Assembly (NCBI RefSeq): GCF_004340785.1
Contig: NZ_SLXS01000003.1
Span: 529,689 to 593,688 of the forward strand
Source: Tumebacillus sp. BK434
GTDB lineage: Bacteria > Bacillota > Bacilli > Tumebacillales > Tumebacillaceae
Reading direction: 5' to 3'
Length of the DNA: 64,000 nucleotides
The position numbers and the translations under genes were made by a program. The notes under the pieces were generated by a model, which saw only the letters and a program-made list of their open reading frames with translations, did no database searches and was not told the origin of the DNA. The first letter of the stretch is position 1, and the number at the start of each line of letters is the position of its first letter. This document shows, piece by piece, positions 24,291-34,059 of this stretch.

Positions 24291-26282
24291 TTACGATGCT
24301 TTCAGCTCCAAAATAATATCCCGCAGCTCGGCGGCACGTTCGAACTGCAGCGCCTTGGCCGCTTCTTTCATCTCTTGTTCCAGCTTGAGAATCAGCTGAT
24401 CTTTGTCTTTCTTCGACATCTTCTCGACGCCTTTTTCGACTTTGAGCGCTGCTTTCGGGTCGGAGGATTTGACCGCTTCGATGACGTCGCGGACTTTCTT
24501 GTTGATCGTCTGCGGGGTGATGCCGTGCTGTTCGTTGTATTCGATCTGGATCTTGCGGCGGCGCTCCGTCTCTTTGATCGCGATGTCCATCGACTTGGTG
24601 ATCTTGTCGGCGTACATCACGACCTCCCCGCCGGCATTGCGCGCGGCGCGGCCGATCGTCTGGATCAGCGAGCGCTCGGCGCGGAGGAAGCCTTCTTTGT
24701 CCGCATCGAGGATCGCCACCAAGGACACTTCCGGCAGGTCCAAGCCTTCGCGCAGCAGATTGATCCCGATCAGCACATCGAAGACCCCCATGCGCAGGTC
24801 GCGCAGGATGACCATCCGCTCCAGCGCTTTGATGTCGGAGTGCAGGTAGCGCACTTTGATCCCGAGGTCTTTAAAGTAATCGGTCAGGTCTTCCGCCATC
24901 TTCTTGGTCAGCGTCGTCACCAGCACGCGCTCATCTTTGGCGATGCGCTTGTTGATCTCGCCGACCAGGTCGTCGATCTGGCCTTTGATCGGCCGCACAT
25001 GAATCACCGGGTCCAAGAGTCCGGTCGGACGGATGATCTGCTCGACGACGCGGGTGCTGTGCTCCTGCTCGTAGACGCCCGGCGTCGCCGTGACGTACAC
25101 CGCCTGCCGGAAACTCTGCTCGAACTCGTCAAATTTCATCGGGCGGTTGTCTTTGGCCGACGGCAAGCGGAAGCCGTGGTCGACGAGGACGTTTTTACGC
25201 GCCTGGTCGCCGTTGAACATCCCGTTGATCTGCGGGATCGTCACGTGCGCCTCGTCGATGATCAGCAAGAAGTCGTCCGGGAAGTAGTCGAACAACGTGC
25301 TCGGCTTGCTGCCCCGCGGCCGGCCTTCCATGTGCAGGGAGTAGTTCTCGATCCCCGAGCAGAACCCGATCTCCGCCATCATCTCCAAGTCGTAGTTGGT
25401 GCGCTGCTCCAGACGCTGCGCTTCCAGCAGCTTGCCGTTGTCGCGCAGCTCTTTCAGGCGCTCGTCAAGCTCGGCGCGGATGCTTTGGATCGCATCCTTC
25501 ATCTTGTCGCCCGAGGTCACAAAGTGCGAAGCCGGGTAGATCGCCACATGCGAGCGGGTGCCGACGATCTCGCCGGTCACGACGTCCACTTCGGTGATGC
25601 GGTCGATCTCGTCGCCGAAGAACTCCACCCGCACCGCCTGCTCCGAGCGCTGCACCGGGAAGATCTCCACCACGTCGCCGCGCACGCGGAACGTCCCGCG
25701 GATGAAGTTGATGTCGTTGCGCTCATACTGCATGTCGATCAGGCGGCGCAGCACTTCGTCGCGGCCTTTCTCCATCCCCACGCGCAGGGACATGACGAAC
25801 TTGCTGTACTCGGTCGGCGAACCCAAGCCGTAGATCGAGGACACCGACGCCACGACGACCACGTCGCTGCGCTCGACCAGCGAGGAGGTCGCGGAGTGGC
25901 GCAGTTTTTCGATCTCGTCGTTGATCTTGGCGTCTTTCTCAATAAAGGTATCGGACGACGGAATGTACGCTTCCGGCTGGTAGTAGTCATAGTAGGAGAC
26001 AAAATACTCCACCGCGTTGTTCGGGAAAAATTCCTTAAACTCGGCCGCCAGCTGTGCAGCCAGCGTCTTGTTGTGCGCGATGATCAGGGTGGGCTTGTTC
26101 ACACTGGCGATCACGTTCGCCATCGTAAACGTCTTCCCGGAGCCGGTGACGCCCAGCAGCGTCTGATGCCGGTCGCCTTGCTCGATGCCTTCAACCAGCT
26201 TCACGATCGCCTGCGGTTGGTCGCCTTGCGGTTTATATTCAGAAACCAGTTCAAAATTGCGCTGTTCTCTTACAAACTCCAT
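24291..26282 (-). CDS. uvrB: Excinuclease ABC subunit B (UvrB)
   Basis: The 663-residue helicase-like subunit that loads onto damaged DNA from UvrA and recruits UvrC. Walker [15 protein letters not shown] is near residue 40, the beta-hairpin region [18 protein letters not shown] near 95, helicase motifs [11 protein letters not shown] and [18 protein letters not shown], motif [11 protein letters not shown], and the C-terminal UVR domain [25 protein letters not shown] 26282 ([10 protein letters not shown]) has AAGGGGTG about 9 nt upstream. A TATAAT lies upstream near 26313 without a good -35. No terminator was seen after it. Confidence 0.97.
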   Translation of the reverse strand: MEFVREQRNFELVSEYKPQGDQPQAIVKLVEGIEQGDRHQTLLGVTGSGKTFTMANVIASVNKPTLIIAHNKTLAAQLAAEFKEFFPNNAVEYFVSYYDYYQPEAYIPSSDTFIEKDAKINDEIEKLRHSATSSLVERSDVVVVASVSSIYGLGSPTEYSKFVMSLRVGMEKGRDEVLRRLIDMQYERNDINFIRGTFRVRGDVVEIFPVQRSEQAVRVEFFGDEIDRITEVDVVTGEIVGTRSHVAIYPASHFVTSGDKMKDAIQSIRAELDERLKELRDNGKLLEAQRLEQRTNYDLEMMAEIGFCSGIENYSLHMEGRPRGSKPSTLFDYFPDDFLLIIDEAHVTIPQINGMFNGDQARKNVLVDHGFRLPSAKDNRPMKFDEFEQSFRQAVYVTATPGVYEQEHSTRVVEQIIRPTGLLDPVIHVRPIKGQIDDLVGEINKRIAKDERVLVTTLTKKMAEDLTDYFKDLGIKVRYLHSDIKALERMVILRDLRMGVFDVLIGINLLREGLDLPEVSLVAILDADKEGFLRAERSLIQTIGRAARNAGGEVVMYADKITKSMDIAIKETERRRKIQIEYNEQHGITPQTINKKVRDVIEAVKSSDPKAALKVEKGVEKMSKKDKDQLILKLEQEMKEAAKALQFERAAELRDIILELKAS

Positions 26283-26328
26283 TTTGAGTACACCCCTTCC
26301 ACTCACCATTATACAACAGGTTGCAAAT

Positions 26329-26356
26329 AAAAAAGGCAAGATCTGGTGATCTTGCC
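26329..26356 (-). terminator. Terminator of the motAB operon
   Basis: An 8-bp stem GGCAAGAT/ATCTTGCC (26335-26342 with 26349-26356) followed by TTTTTT on the minus strand, directly after the motB stop. It overlaps the uvrB promoter region. Confidence 0.88.
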
Positions 26357-26364
26357 CTTACCCC

Positions 26365-27165
26365 TTATGGTTGAATCACGTTTCCTTTATCGATCGGCGA
26401 GATCGACGCCGCCTTGTGCTCGCGAAGCACGATCAGGTTGACCCGGCGGTTCGATGCCCGGTTCTGCACCGTATCGTTCGGGCTCAGCGGCTTCGTGTCT
26501 GCGTAGCCGACCGCATGCAGGCGCTTCTCCGGAACGCCTTTCGCCTCGATGTCATGCAGCACGTTGATCGCCCGTGCGGCCGACAGCTCCCAGTTCGACG
26601 GGAAGCGGGCGTTGTTGATCGGCACGTTGTCCGTATGCCCTTCCACGGCGATCTCGTTTGGCACAATCTTCAAGAACGGCACCATGCCGCCGAGGATGCG
26701 CTGCGCTTCCACTTTCAACGTCGCGCTGCCCGACTCGAACAGGGCGGCGTCGTTCAAGGTGATCTGCACGCCCTTGGCGGTGTCGATCACGTTGATCTGG
26801 CCGGCAAGGTTGTTGTCGTGAATGAACTTCTCGACCTGCTTTTTCAGCTCGTCGAGGCGCTTTTCTTCCTGCTCGGCCGACGTGCCGCCTTGCTGCTCCT
26901 GTTTGTCCTTGTTGTTCGTCTGGCCTTCTTTGGTCGTTTTCGAAATGATGCCGGTGTTGCCCATCGAGTCGATCTGCACCTTGTTGTTCGGGTTGAGCGC
27001 CTTGTTCATCGAGACGGACAAGGAGTCAAATTTCGCCTGGTCGATCGACGACATCGCGTACATGATGACGAAGAAAATCATCAGCAACGTGATCAGATCC
27101 GCATAGGTGATCAGCCAGCGCTCATGGTTCTCATGACCACCGTGCTTTTTTTTACGCCTCGACAT
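26365..27165 (-). CDS. motB: Flagellar stator protein MotB
   Basis: A 266-residue stator subunit. A basic N terminus (MSRRKKKHGGHENHERW) leads into one membrane helix with the proton-binding Asp in YADLITLLMIFFVIMYA. A Gln/Lys-rich linker follows and then an OmpA-like peptidoglycan-binding domain (about 145-255: VEGHTDNVPINNARFPSNWELSAARA, GYADTKPLSPN). Asp in the YADL context suggests proton rather than sodium drive, as inference. It overlaps motA by 14 nt. No chemotaxis or flagellar structural genes are nearby, as in B. subtilis. Confidence 0.94.
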   Translation of the reverse strand: MSRRKKKHGGHENHERWLITYADLITLLMIFFVIMYAMSSIDQAKFDSLSVSMNKALNPNNKVQIDSMGNTGIISKTTKEGQTNNKDKQEQQGGTSAEQEEKRLDELKKQVEKFIHDNNLAGQINVIDTAKGVQITLNDAALFESGSATLKVEAQRILGGMVPFLKIVPNEIAVEGHTDNVPINNARFPSNWELSAARAINVLHDIEAKGVPEKRLHAVGYADTKPLSPNDTVQNRASNRRVNLIVLREHKAASISPIDKGNVIQP

Positions 27166-27943
27166 TGGCTTCCCCTGCCTCTGCTTTCGGTACGCGCAAG
27201 TTCGGCGCCAGGAACGCCTTCAGCTTCTGACCGAGAATGTTCGGGTTCTCACCCGCTTGGATCGACAAGATGCCTTCGATCATCAATTCGCGGATCAACA
27301 CTTCCTGCTTGGTGCGGTTCTTCAGCTTGGTCGCCAGCGGCAGGTAGATGACGTTGGCCGAGGCGACGCCGTACAAGGTCGCGATAAACGCGGTCGCGAT
27401 CTGCGGCCCGAGGTTGGAGACGTCAGACAAGCTCCCGAGCACGTGCACAAGGCCCATGACCGTACCGATAATCCCCATCGTCGGCGCGAAACCGCCCGCC
27501 TGGTCGAACGGCTGCACCGCTTTTTCGTGACGGGACTCGATGAAGGCAAGCTCCGTCTCCAAAATGCTGCGCACGAGGTCCGGGTCGACGCCGTCGACGA
27601 CGAGGCGGACACCGTTTTTGAAAAATTCATCATCATACGTTTCGATGCGCTCTTCCAGCGCCAAGATCCCTTCACGGCGTGCGGTCGTCGCCAGCGAGAC
27701 CAGCTCGTCGATCGTTTCCATCGGATCTTTCGGCTTGTAGGTAAAGGCAATTTTCAAGACTTGCGGGATTTTCTTCAGCTCTTCAAGCGGGGCGCCCAGC
27801 GCCACCGCGCCAAACGTGCCGCCAAAAACGATGATGGCAGCTGTCGGGGAGAGCAGCGCCGTTAAGTGACCGCCTTCGAGGAGAAAGCCGCCTCCAAGCG
27901 CCACCAACCCAAGCACTAAACCAATGACCGTTGTGATATCCAT
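27152..27943 (-). CDS. motA: Flagellar stator protein MotA
   Basis: A 263-residue protein with four membrane helices: MDITTVIGLVLGLVALGGGFL at the N terminus, TALLSPTAAIIVFGGTFGAVAL, then after the cytoplasmic loop GFAPTMGIIGTVMGLVHVLGSL and IATAFIATLYGVASANVIYLP. The cytoplasmic loop has charged residues (EERIETYDDEF) that contact the rotor FliG in homologues. With MotB it forms the ion-conducting stator. ATG 27943 follows GGGAGGAAATGAA. First gene of the motAB pair. Confidence 0.94.
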   Translation of the reverse strand: MDITTVIGLVLGLVALGGGFLLEGGHLTALLSPTAAIIVFGGTFGAVALGAPLEELKKIPQVLKIAFTYKPKDPMETIDELVSLATTARREGILALEERIETYDDEFFKNGVRLVVDGVDPDLVRSILETELAFIESRHEKAVQPFDQAGGFAPTMGIIGTVMGLVHVLGSLSDVSNLGPQIATAFIATLYGVASANVIYLPLATKLKNRTKQEVLIRELMIEGILSIQAGENPNILGQKLKAFLAPNLRVPKAEAGEANVEA

Positions 27944-27984
27944 GTTTCATTTCCTCCCAGTACTCTTCTACATGATAAACGTCT

Positions 27985-29280
27985 TTAGTGGTATGAAGAT
28001 GGTGCCTGTTTCCCCCCGCCAACCAAGCGCCCCCACAGCCAGCGCCACGGTGAGATCGAGCCCAGCCGCACATACTGGCGAGCGTGATCGTCCGGGACGA
28101 GGATGATGCCCAGTTGGTGATGATCCCCCATATAGATCGGCGTCGAAGCGAAGCGCGGCTCCCCTTCCGGAGTGAGCACTTCGAGCTTGGCGTACGCCGG
28201 ATTCTGATTGATAGCAAAATGCAGTTCATACGGCGAGTTGACCGGCATGCCGTTGACTTTGACGATCGTCTCCCCCGAGACCAGTCCGATCTCCTCCGCC
28301 GGCGACTTCGGCAGCACGGAGAGGATCTTCAACCCTTGCAGCGGCCGCACGTACAGCGGCTGCCCGCTCTGCTCCTCGCGCACTTCCCACAGGATCAGCA
28401 GCTCATGCGCGACCGTGCAGAACAGCGCGGTCAGCCAGAGCAGCGGAGCAAAATACGAACTGCCGATCGCAAGCCCGAGCAGCAGTACGCTGTACCCGAG
28501 CAGGTAGTTCGACGTGCGCAGCGCGGTCGTGCGCGGCGTCTTGGTCAGCGCCGCTCCGGAGAATCCGAGGATCGCCGGCACCGGAACGACAGTCAGTCCC
28601 GCCCCGATCACGCCAAGCGACATCAGCGGCCACCAGTCTGGTACTGCCACCCCGGCTCCCGTTCCGGTCACGACAAACGCGCCCATCGGAATCACCCAGA
28701 ACTTCTGCAGGATGAACCCGCCGATCAAGCGTCCGCGCTTGCCTTCCACAAACACCGGCAACGGTGCCTGTGCCCCGTGAAAGCGCACGAGCAGAGCTTC
28801 GACCAGATGCAGCACGGCGACCAGCGCCATCAGCTCCGCAATGTGCAGGCTGAGCAGATCGTGATAGATGTTCATCAGCCACGCCGGGCCGCCCGCAAAG
28901 CGGGGCAAGGCCTGCAAGATCAGGCTGACCACCGAAAGCAGTCCGCCCGCATACGCAAAACAGACATAGCGCACGTTGATCACAGCCAGCACGAGCGCAA
29001 CCACCCAGACATAGATCAGATCGACCGGCGACAAAACCGCGCCGACTACGGTCAGCAACAGCGTGGCGAGCACACCTCCGCCGATGCCGAACAACAGCGA
29101 GCGCAGAAACTGCTCGAACACCGAGGTGCAGCGCACGCCGAACATCCGCCGCTCCATGCCGTTTTGCCGCAGGTATTGCATCAGCACGAGCAGTAACGCT
29201 ACATAAAAAAGAGGATGTGCCACGACTTTGGCCAGGCCGGAGAAAACAGAGGTCAAAAAGGATAGCTCAGTCACACTCAC
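27985..29280 (-). CDS. minJ: PDZ-domain membrane protein, MinJ-like topological/division factor
   Basis: A 431-residue protein with about 8-10 helices over residues 12-300, beginning AHPLFYVALLLVLMQYLRQ, and a C-terminal PDZ domain around 320-390 (LKILSVLPKSPAEEIGLVSGETIVKVNGMPVN). This layout and its place next to ctpB-ftsX-ftsE match MinJ of B. subtilis, which bridges DivIVA and MinD. GTG at 29280 and GTG at 29274 are both possible; AAGGGG is 9 nt before the second. A ribosome site and no overlap separate it from motA. A general PDZ protease-like scaffold is the alternative. Confidence 0.82.
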   Translation of the reverse strand: MSVTELSFLTSVFSGLAKVVAHPLFYVALLLVLMQYLRQNGMERRMFGVRCTSVFEQFLRSLLFGIGGGVLATLLLTVVGAVLSPVDLIYVWVVALVLAVINVRYVCFAYAGGLLSVVSLILQALPRFAGGPAWLMNIYHDLLSLHIAELMALVAVLHLVEALLVRFHGAQAPLPVFVEGKRGRLIGGFILQKFWVIPMGAFVVTGTGAGVAVPDWWPLMSLGVIGAGLTVVPVPAILGFSGAALTKTPRTTALRTSNYLLGYSVLLLGLAIGSSYFAPLLWLTALFCTVAHELLILWEVREEQSGQPLYVRPLQGLKILSVLPKSPAEEIGLVSGETIVKVNGMPVNSPYELHFAINQNPAYAKLEVLTPEGEPRFASTPIYMGDHHQLGIILVPDDHARQYVRLGSISPWRWLWGRLVGGGKQAPSSYH

Positions 29281-29320
29281 ACGCCCCTTTTTCTCATGTC
29301 AAAAAAATAATATCCAATAA

Positions 29321-29353
29321 TAAAAGACCCGAAGAGCCTTATGCTCCTCGGGT
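29321..29353 (-). terminator. Terminator of ctpB
   Basis: An 11-bp stem with one G-T pair (29327-29337 with 29343-29353) followed by CTTTTATTATT on the minus strand, between ctpB and minJ. Confidence 0.85.
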
Positions 29354-29396
29354 AAAATACTTCGACATGTTTCGCCTTCTCTCCTGCTCCGAACAA

Positions 29397-30806
29397 TTAT
29401 GGAATCATTTTACGAAGCACGCGCTCCGCCATCTCCAGCTGCAGGTCATTTTTCTTCAGCTTCTCTTTCAACTGCTCCATCAGCTTGATCGCCGTCGCGT
29501 CTTTGATCGTGCCGGTCGCGTCGAGCTGGTTCGCCGTCTGGAACGCTTTGACCGCTTCTGTCGTCTTGGCGTCATAATACCCGTCGACACGGCCCGGCTT
29601 GAAGCCGAGGGCGTCGAGCATCGTCTGCGCCGATTTGACCTCGTTGGAGAACTGCTCTTGGCGCATTTCCTTCTCCGGGTCGATCGCCGTCAGGTTCGCG
29701 TATGCCGGCAGCTCGACTTTGTAATCCGGCTCGATGCCCTTTTTGTGCACCCAGTTGCCGTCCGGGGTCAGCCATTTGGCGATCGTGTATTTGATGTCCG
29801 AGCCGTCCTTGAACGACTTGGTGGTCTGCACGGTGCCTTTGCCGAACGACTTGGTGCCGACCAGCGGCACATCGCCCGACTCTTTCAGCGCGCCGGCCAG
29901 AATCTCGGCTGCCGAGGCGGTGCCTTCGTCGATCATCACGACGATCGGCAGGTCTTCCTTCTTCGCGTCCGACTTGTAAGTGTCTTTCGAACCGTCGCGG
30001 TATTCGACCTGCAGGATCATCTTCCCTTCCGGCAGCAGCAGATCGACCATCTGCACCGTCTTGTCGAGCAGCCCGCCCGGATTTTGGCGCACGTCGATGA
30101 TCAGACCTTTCATGCCCTGCGCCTTCAGCTCGTCCAGCGCTTTGGAAAATTCGGTATAGGTCGTCTCCGATACTTTGGTGATCTGGATCTTGCCCATCTT
30201 CTCCGGCAGCATCTCCGCATAGACGGTCTCGATCGGAATCGTATCGCGCACGAGCGAGATGTTCAGCTCGCCCTGCTGGCCCGGCCGCTCGATGATCAGC
30301 TCCGCCTTGGAGCCTTTTTTGCCGCGGATGTGCAGCACCGCTTCGGAAGCGGTCATGCCGTCGAGCGTTTTGCCGTCGACCGAGCGGATGCGGTCGTTCG
30401 GCTTGATGCCCGCCTTTTCGGCCGGCGAGCCTTTGATCGGCGAAACGACGACGATCTTGCCTTCTTCTTCGCGGATCTCCGCGCCGATGCCTTCGAAGGA
30501 AGATTCGATGTTCTCGTGGAATTGCTGCGCCTGATCGGGCGCCATGTAGGTCGAATACGGATCTTCGAGCGACTTGATCATGCCCTCGATCGCTCCGTTG
30601 AGCAGTGTATCGCTTTTCGCTTCCTGGTAGTAGGACTCCTGAAGCGTTTTGTAGGTGTCCATCAGCTTTTGAAACTCCGGCGTCGCAGTCGAACTGCCCG
30701 GAAGGACGCTTGTCCCGCCGTTGCTCGTGATCAGCGCGGTCACCCCGCTGCTGAGCCCGATCGTAGCGATCAGCGCCAGTGCCAAATAGCGGCCTCGGAT
30801 GTACAT
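29397..30806 (-). CDS. ctpB: Carboxyl-terminal processing protease CtpB (S41)
   Basis: A 469-residue secreted/anchored serine protease. A signal anchor MYIRGRYLALALIATIGLSS is followed by a PDZ domain (about 85-165; VSPIKGSPAEKAGIKPNDRI), the S41 catalytic core with Ser in DEGTASAAEILAGAL and Lys in KSFGKGTVQ, and a C-terminal peptidoglycan-binding domain (LDALGFKPGRVDGYYD). CtpB of B. subtilis cleaves SpoIVFA in the sporulation sigma-K checkpoint; applying that role here is inference. I prefer ATG 30806 (AAAGGTGG upstream) to the ATG at 30857, which has a weak site and adds a polar stretch. Confidence 0.9.
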   Translation of the reverse strand: MYIRGRYLALALIATIGLSSGVTALITSNGGTSVLPGSSTATPEFQKLMDTYKTLQESYYQEAKSDTLLNGAIEGMIKSLEDPYSTYMAPDQAQQFHENIESSFEGIGAEIREEEGKIVVVSPIKGSPAEKAGIKPNDRIRSVDGKTLDGMTASEAVLHIRGKKGSKAELIIERPGQQGELNISLVRDTIPIETVYAEMLPEKMGKIQITKVSETTYTEFSKALDELKAQGMKGLIIDVRQNPGGLLDKTVQMVDLLLPEGKMILQVEYRDGSKDTYKSDAKKEDLPIVVMIDEGTASAAEILAGALKESGDVPLVGTKSFGKGTVQTTKSFKDGSDIKYTIAKWLTPDGNWVHKKGIEPDYKVELPAYANLTAIDPEKEMRQEQFSNEVKSAQTMLDALGFKPGRVDGYYDAKTTEAVKAFQTANQLDATGTIKDATAIKLMEQLKEKLKKNDLQLEMAERVLRKMIP

Positions 30807-30901
30807 CGTCTTCTGCACCACCTTTATCTCGTCTGTCTGCGAAATCGGGATTTCCATGCAAAACTTCTTTTTATTATACTCGATCTGCTCCTTGATAGTA
30901 C

Positions 30902-30929
30902 AACACCCTTCCGCAGCGGGAAGGGTGTT
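30902..30929 (-). other. Strong hairpin without T tract between the M23 gene and ctpB
   Basis: An 11-bp perfect stem (AACACCCTTCC with its complement, 6-nt loop) lies 17 nt after the M23 stop. Neither strand has a T run, so it may act as an RNA-processing or stabilising element, or a poor terminator, rather than a standard terminator. Confidence 0.5.
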
Positions 30930-30945
30930 CAAGAAATTGTAAAGT

Positions 30946-32181
30946 TTAGAGATACGTATACGGATTGATATCGATGCCGTTCTGATAGACACCAAAATGC
31001 AGGTGCGGTCCGGTCGAGCGTCCCGTGGAGCCGACTTTGCCGATGATCTGGCCCGCTCCGACTTCCTGCCCGACCGAGACCAGCACGCCGCCGTTCATCA
31101 AGTGCCCGTACAACGTCCAGAGGTCGCCGCCGTGGTCGATGATGATGCAGTTGCCGAAGCCGGAGACCCAGCCGGCCGTGATCACGATCCCGCCTTGGGC
31201 AGCCGCCACGTCGGTGCCTTGCGCCGCCGCGATGTCGAGGCCGTTGTGGCCGGCGCGCTGCCCGGTGAACGGGTCGATGCGGTTGCCCCACTCCGAGGAC
31301 ACCCAGCCGCCGCTCGGCACCGGCCAGGCGAACGGGCCGGACAGCACCGGGGCGCCATTGCCGCCGCCATTGCCATTGCCGTTGCCGCCCTGGTTCTGCG
31401 TCGCTTGGCGCTTGCGCTCTTCGCTGATCTGCTGCTGCAGGGCGTAGATGGCGTTGATCGACGACTCCTGGATCGAGCGCTGCTCCGATTCGATGCGCTC
31501 CTGCTCCGCTTTGTTCGATTCGAGCTGGACGGCGATCTCTTCCTTCTGCGCCTTCAGACCGTCGAGCTGCGTCTTTTGCTCCAGCTGGGTGGACTGCATG
31601 CCGACGAGGGTGGTCTTTTCCTCTTCCATCTGCTTTTTCTTCTGCGCGATCAGTTCGCGGTCTTCCTTGTTCTTCTTGAGGATCACCGTGTCCTGTTCGA
31701 AGATCATCTGCAGTGCGCTGAAGCGCTCCAGGAAGTCGGAGAACGAGGTGGAGCCGAGCAGCACTTCGAGGTACCGCACTTCTCCTTGTTCATACATCAG
31801 GCGCAGGCGGTCTTTGAGCAGCTTGTCCCGCTCTTTGACGCGCTGTTCCGCCTCTTCAAGCTCACGTTGGGTCCGCTCGATCTGCTGGCCTTTTTTGTAG
31901 ATCTCAGTCTGCAGCCGGGCAATCTCGCCTTCCTTTTCATCGATCTGCGCAGAGAGCTTTTCGATCTCCGTCGCGTTGACGTTGATCTGCTGCTGGTACG
32001 CTTCCTTTTTCTCTTTGGCCGCTTTTTCTTTCTCGCGGGCATCGTCGAGCCTGCCCTGTTCGTTTTGCTGCTGTTCCTGCAGATCGTTCAGATCGGCGAT
32101 TGCGACTTGCGGCACCATCAAGGCGAGCGCCAGTGCAGAAGTGATTCCCAAAGTCAGGCGTTTGTGAGACTTGAAATGCAT
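30946..32181 (-). CDS. Secreted coiled-coil M23 peptidase, EnvC/PcsB-like
   Basis: A 411-residue exported protein. A signal peptide (KRLTLGITSALALALMVPQVAIA) precedes a long coiled coil of about residues 30-255, rich in E, K and Q heptads, a Gly/Asn linker (NQGGNGNGNGGGNG) and a C-terminal M23 domain with HNGLDIAAAQG, LYGHLMNGG and HLHFGV. ATG 32181 has GGGAG 9 nt upstream. It lies directly downstream of ftsEX; in other bacteria FtsEX activates coiled-coil hydrolases of this layout (EnvC, PcsB, CwlO) through the coiled coil, so it is the likely FtsEX target here. Confidence 0.9.
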   Translation of the reverse strand: MHFKSHKRLTLGITSALALALMVPQVAIADLNDLQEQQQNEQGRLDDAREKEKAAKEKKEAYQQQINVNATEIEKLSAQIDEKEGEIARLQTEIYKKGQQIERTQRELEEAEQRVKERDKLLKDRLRLMYEQGEVRYLEVLLGSTSFSDFLERFSALQMIFEQDTVILKKNKEDRELIAQKKKQMEEEKTTLVGMQSTQLEQKTQLDGLKAQKEEIAVQLESNKAEQERIESEQRSIQESSINAIYALQQQISEERKRQATQNQGGNGNGNGGGNGAPVLSGPFAWPVPSGGWVSSEWGNRIDPFTGQRAGHNGLDIAAAQGTDVAAAQGGIVITAGWVSGFGNCIIIDHGGDLWTLYGHLMNGGVLVSVGQEVGAGQIIGKVGSTGRSTGPHLHFGVYQNGIDINPYTYL

Positions 32182-32212
32182 GTTCACGGTCTCCCTTCCC
32201 AAAGCGACAGAT

Positions 32213-32240
32213 GTTTAGCCCGCATCGGCTGCGGGCAAAC
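32213..32240 (-). other. GC-rich hairpin between ftsX and the M23 gene
   Basis: A GCCCGCA/TGCGGGC stem extended by GTTT/AAAC with one bulged T lies in the 73-nt gap. There is no T tract. It may tune read-through from ftsEX into the peptidase gene. Confidence 0.4.
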
Positions 32241-32254
32241 TTGGAAACATGAGG

Positions 32255-33139
32255 TCAAATACGCAAAAATCTGCTGATCGACATCACCGAGCCGATCATC
32301 CCGATCAACGCACCGATCCCAAGCAGAATCCCGGCGACCGAATACATCAGCGGATCGAAGTCGGCAAAGCGGAACAGCATGATGCCCGGCACGTTTTTCG
32401 TCAGGTAGTCATAGCCGATGCCAAGCGCGAGGATCGGCAGGACCGAGCCGAACACGCCGATCATCAGGCCTTCGATCAGGAACGGCCAGCGAATGAACCA
32501 GTTGGTCGCCCCGCAGAGCTTCATGATCTCGATCTCTTTGCGGCGGGCGAAGATCGTCACCTTGATCGTGTTGTTGATCAGGAACAGGGCCGTAAAGCAG
32601 AGCCCGATGACGAATACGGCGCCGGCGTTGCGGATCAAGGCGGTGACGTCAAACAGCTGGTCGATCGACTTGTCGCCGTACTCGGCCTTTTCGACGAGGT
32701 TGAGCGTGCGGATCTTCGCGGCGAGGGTGGACGTTTGCTGCGGGTCTGACGCTTTTACCCGAAAGACGTCAGGCAGCGGGTTGTCCTGTTCGAGACCGTC
32801 GAGCAGGTCGCCGTTGTCAGCAAACTTGTCCTTTAAACTCACCAAGCCGTCCTCTTTCGGCACAAAGACGATCTCGGAGACGCCGGGCAGATTTTTTAGC
32901 TGGCGTTCCAGTTCGACGATCTGTGCGCGCTCGGTGCCGTCGACGACCGAGACGCTGATCAGGACTTGCTTTTCTAACTGATAGGAAAACTGCTGCACAT
33001 TGTAGGCGAGCAGCAGGAACACACCGAGCAAGAGCAGTGTAACGGTGACGGCCGACAAGGAGGCAAACGTCATCCAGCCGTTGCGGGTCAGGTTCTTGAG
33101 CCCTTCGCGGGCGTGACGGTTGAGCGTGCTAATTTTCAT
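32255..33139 (-). CDS. ftsX: Cell division ABC transporter permease FtsX
   Basis: A 294-residue membrane protein of four helices: MTFASLSAVTVTLLLLGVFLLLAY at 23-46, then a large extracellular loop (about 47-165), AVFVIGLCFTALFLINNTIKV, IEGLMIGVFGSVLPILALGIGY and SVAGILLGIGALIGMIGSVM. The DUF-like [22 protein letters not shown] terminus is typical. With FtsE it transmits ATP hydrolysis to envelope hydrolases and, in B. subtilis, starts asymmetric division in sporulation. It overlaps ftsE by 11 nt. Confidence 0.96.
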   Translation of the reverse strand: MKISTLNRHAREGLKNLTRNGWMTFASLSAVTVTLLLLGVFLLLAYNVQQFSYQLEKQVLISVSVVDGTERAQIVELERQLKNLPGVSEIVFVPKEDGLVSLKDKFADNGDLLDGLEQDNPLPDVFRVKASDPQQTSTLAAKIRTLNLVEKAEYGDKSIDQLFDVTALIRNAGAVFVIGLCFTALFLINNTIKVTIFARRKEIEIMKLCGATNWFIRWPFLIEGLMIGVFGSVLPILALGIGYDYLTKNVPGIMLFRFADFDPLMYSVAGILLGIGALIGMIGSVMSISRFLRI

Positions 33140-33815
33140 AGCCGTACACCCCCCGTTTCTGGTCGCGGACGATCTGGCCGCCTTCGATGGCGATGACGCG
33201 GCGCTTCATCGTGTTGACGATCTCCTTGTTGTGGGTCGCCATCACGATCGTCGTGCCGCGGCGGTTGATCTCCTCGAACAGGTCCATGATCTCCCAGGAC
33301 GTTTCCGGGTCGAGGTTCCCGGTCGGCTCGTCGGCGATGATGACGGCCGGCGAGTTGATCAGCGCCCGCGCGATGGAGACGCGCTGCTGCTGGCCGCCGG
33401 ACAGTTGGTTCGGCAGGGCCTCCGCCTTTTCGGTCAGCCCGACCAGTTCCAGCACTTCCGGGACGCGGTTTTTAATTTTGCGCTTCGGCGCTTCGATCAC
33501 TTCCAGCGCAAAGGCGACGTTTTCATAGACGGTAAGGTTCGGCAGGAGCTTGAAGTCTTGGAAGACGACGCCGATCTGGCGGCGCATCAGCGGGATCTTG
33601 CGCTCTTTGAGCCGTTCGATGTTGAATCCGTTGACGAAGATCGAGCCTTTGGTCGGGCGCTCTTCGCGGTACATCAATTTAATAAACGTGGATTTCCCGG
33701 CGCCGCTCGGCCCGACCACGTAGACAAACTCGCCTTTTTCAATGCGTACGCTGACACCTTGTAACGCGACAGATCCGTTCGGATAGTTCTTCCAAACGTC
33801 GTGCATCTCGATCAT
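33129..33815 (-). CDS. ftsE: Cell division ABC transporter ATP-binding protein FtsE
   Basis: A 228-residue ABC ATPase with Walker [16 protein letters not shown]-loop [17 protein letters not shown], signature [15 protein letters not shown], Walker [15 protein letters not shown] and H-loop MATHN. The N terminus [20 protein letters not shown] is typical of FtsE. First gene of ftsE-ftsX-M23. The ribosome site (AAAGTGGTG) is weak. No obvious promoter was found in the 244-nt gap upstream. Confidence 0.96.
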   Translation of the reverse strand: MIEMHDVWKNYPNGSVALQGVSVRIEKGEFVYVVGPSGAGKSTFIKLMYREERPTKGSIFVNGFNIERLKERKIPLMRRQIGVVFQDFKLLPNLTVYENVAFALEVIEAPKRKIKNRVPEVLELVGLTEKAEALPNQLSGGQQQRVSIARALINSPAVIIADEPTGNLDPETSWEIMDLFEEINRRGTTIVMATHNKEIVNTMKRRVIAIEGGQIVRDQKRGVYGYEN

Positions 33816-33966
33816 CGTTTCACACCACTTTCTAGTCTGATTTGTCGGCTCGTGCCGCTAAGACGATGTCGAACAAAGAGACAAATGGCCATACGCCACT
33901 CTACACTATTCGACGTATGCGTGTCAGTTCCTGTAATAAAATGCTGGGTAGGCAGTAAAAAATGTG

Positions 33967-33996
33967 AAAACCTCCGGCCTGTGGCGGAGGTTTTTG
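33967..33996 (-). terminator. Terminator of the znu operon
   Basis: A 10-bp stem AAAACCTCCG with its complement (8-nt loop), with T runs on both strands. On the minus strand it follows znuB by about 64 nt. The remaining gap on either side (33816-33966 and 33997-34059) holds no recognisable gene. Confidence 0.85.
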
Positions 33997-34059
33997 TGTT
34001 TCGATCACTATTTAAACCGGAGCGAAAAGTCTGTCCGCGCAACGGGTGTTTTGGTTCTC

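Noticed and set aside
29280-29310. TTGACA near 29300 as a minJ promoter
   Set aside because: No -10-like hexamer lies 15-19 nt downstream; the segment leads straight into the ribosome site.
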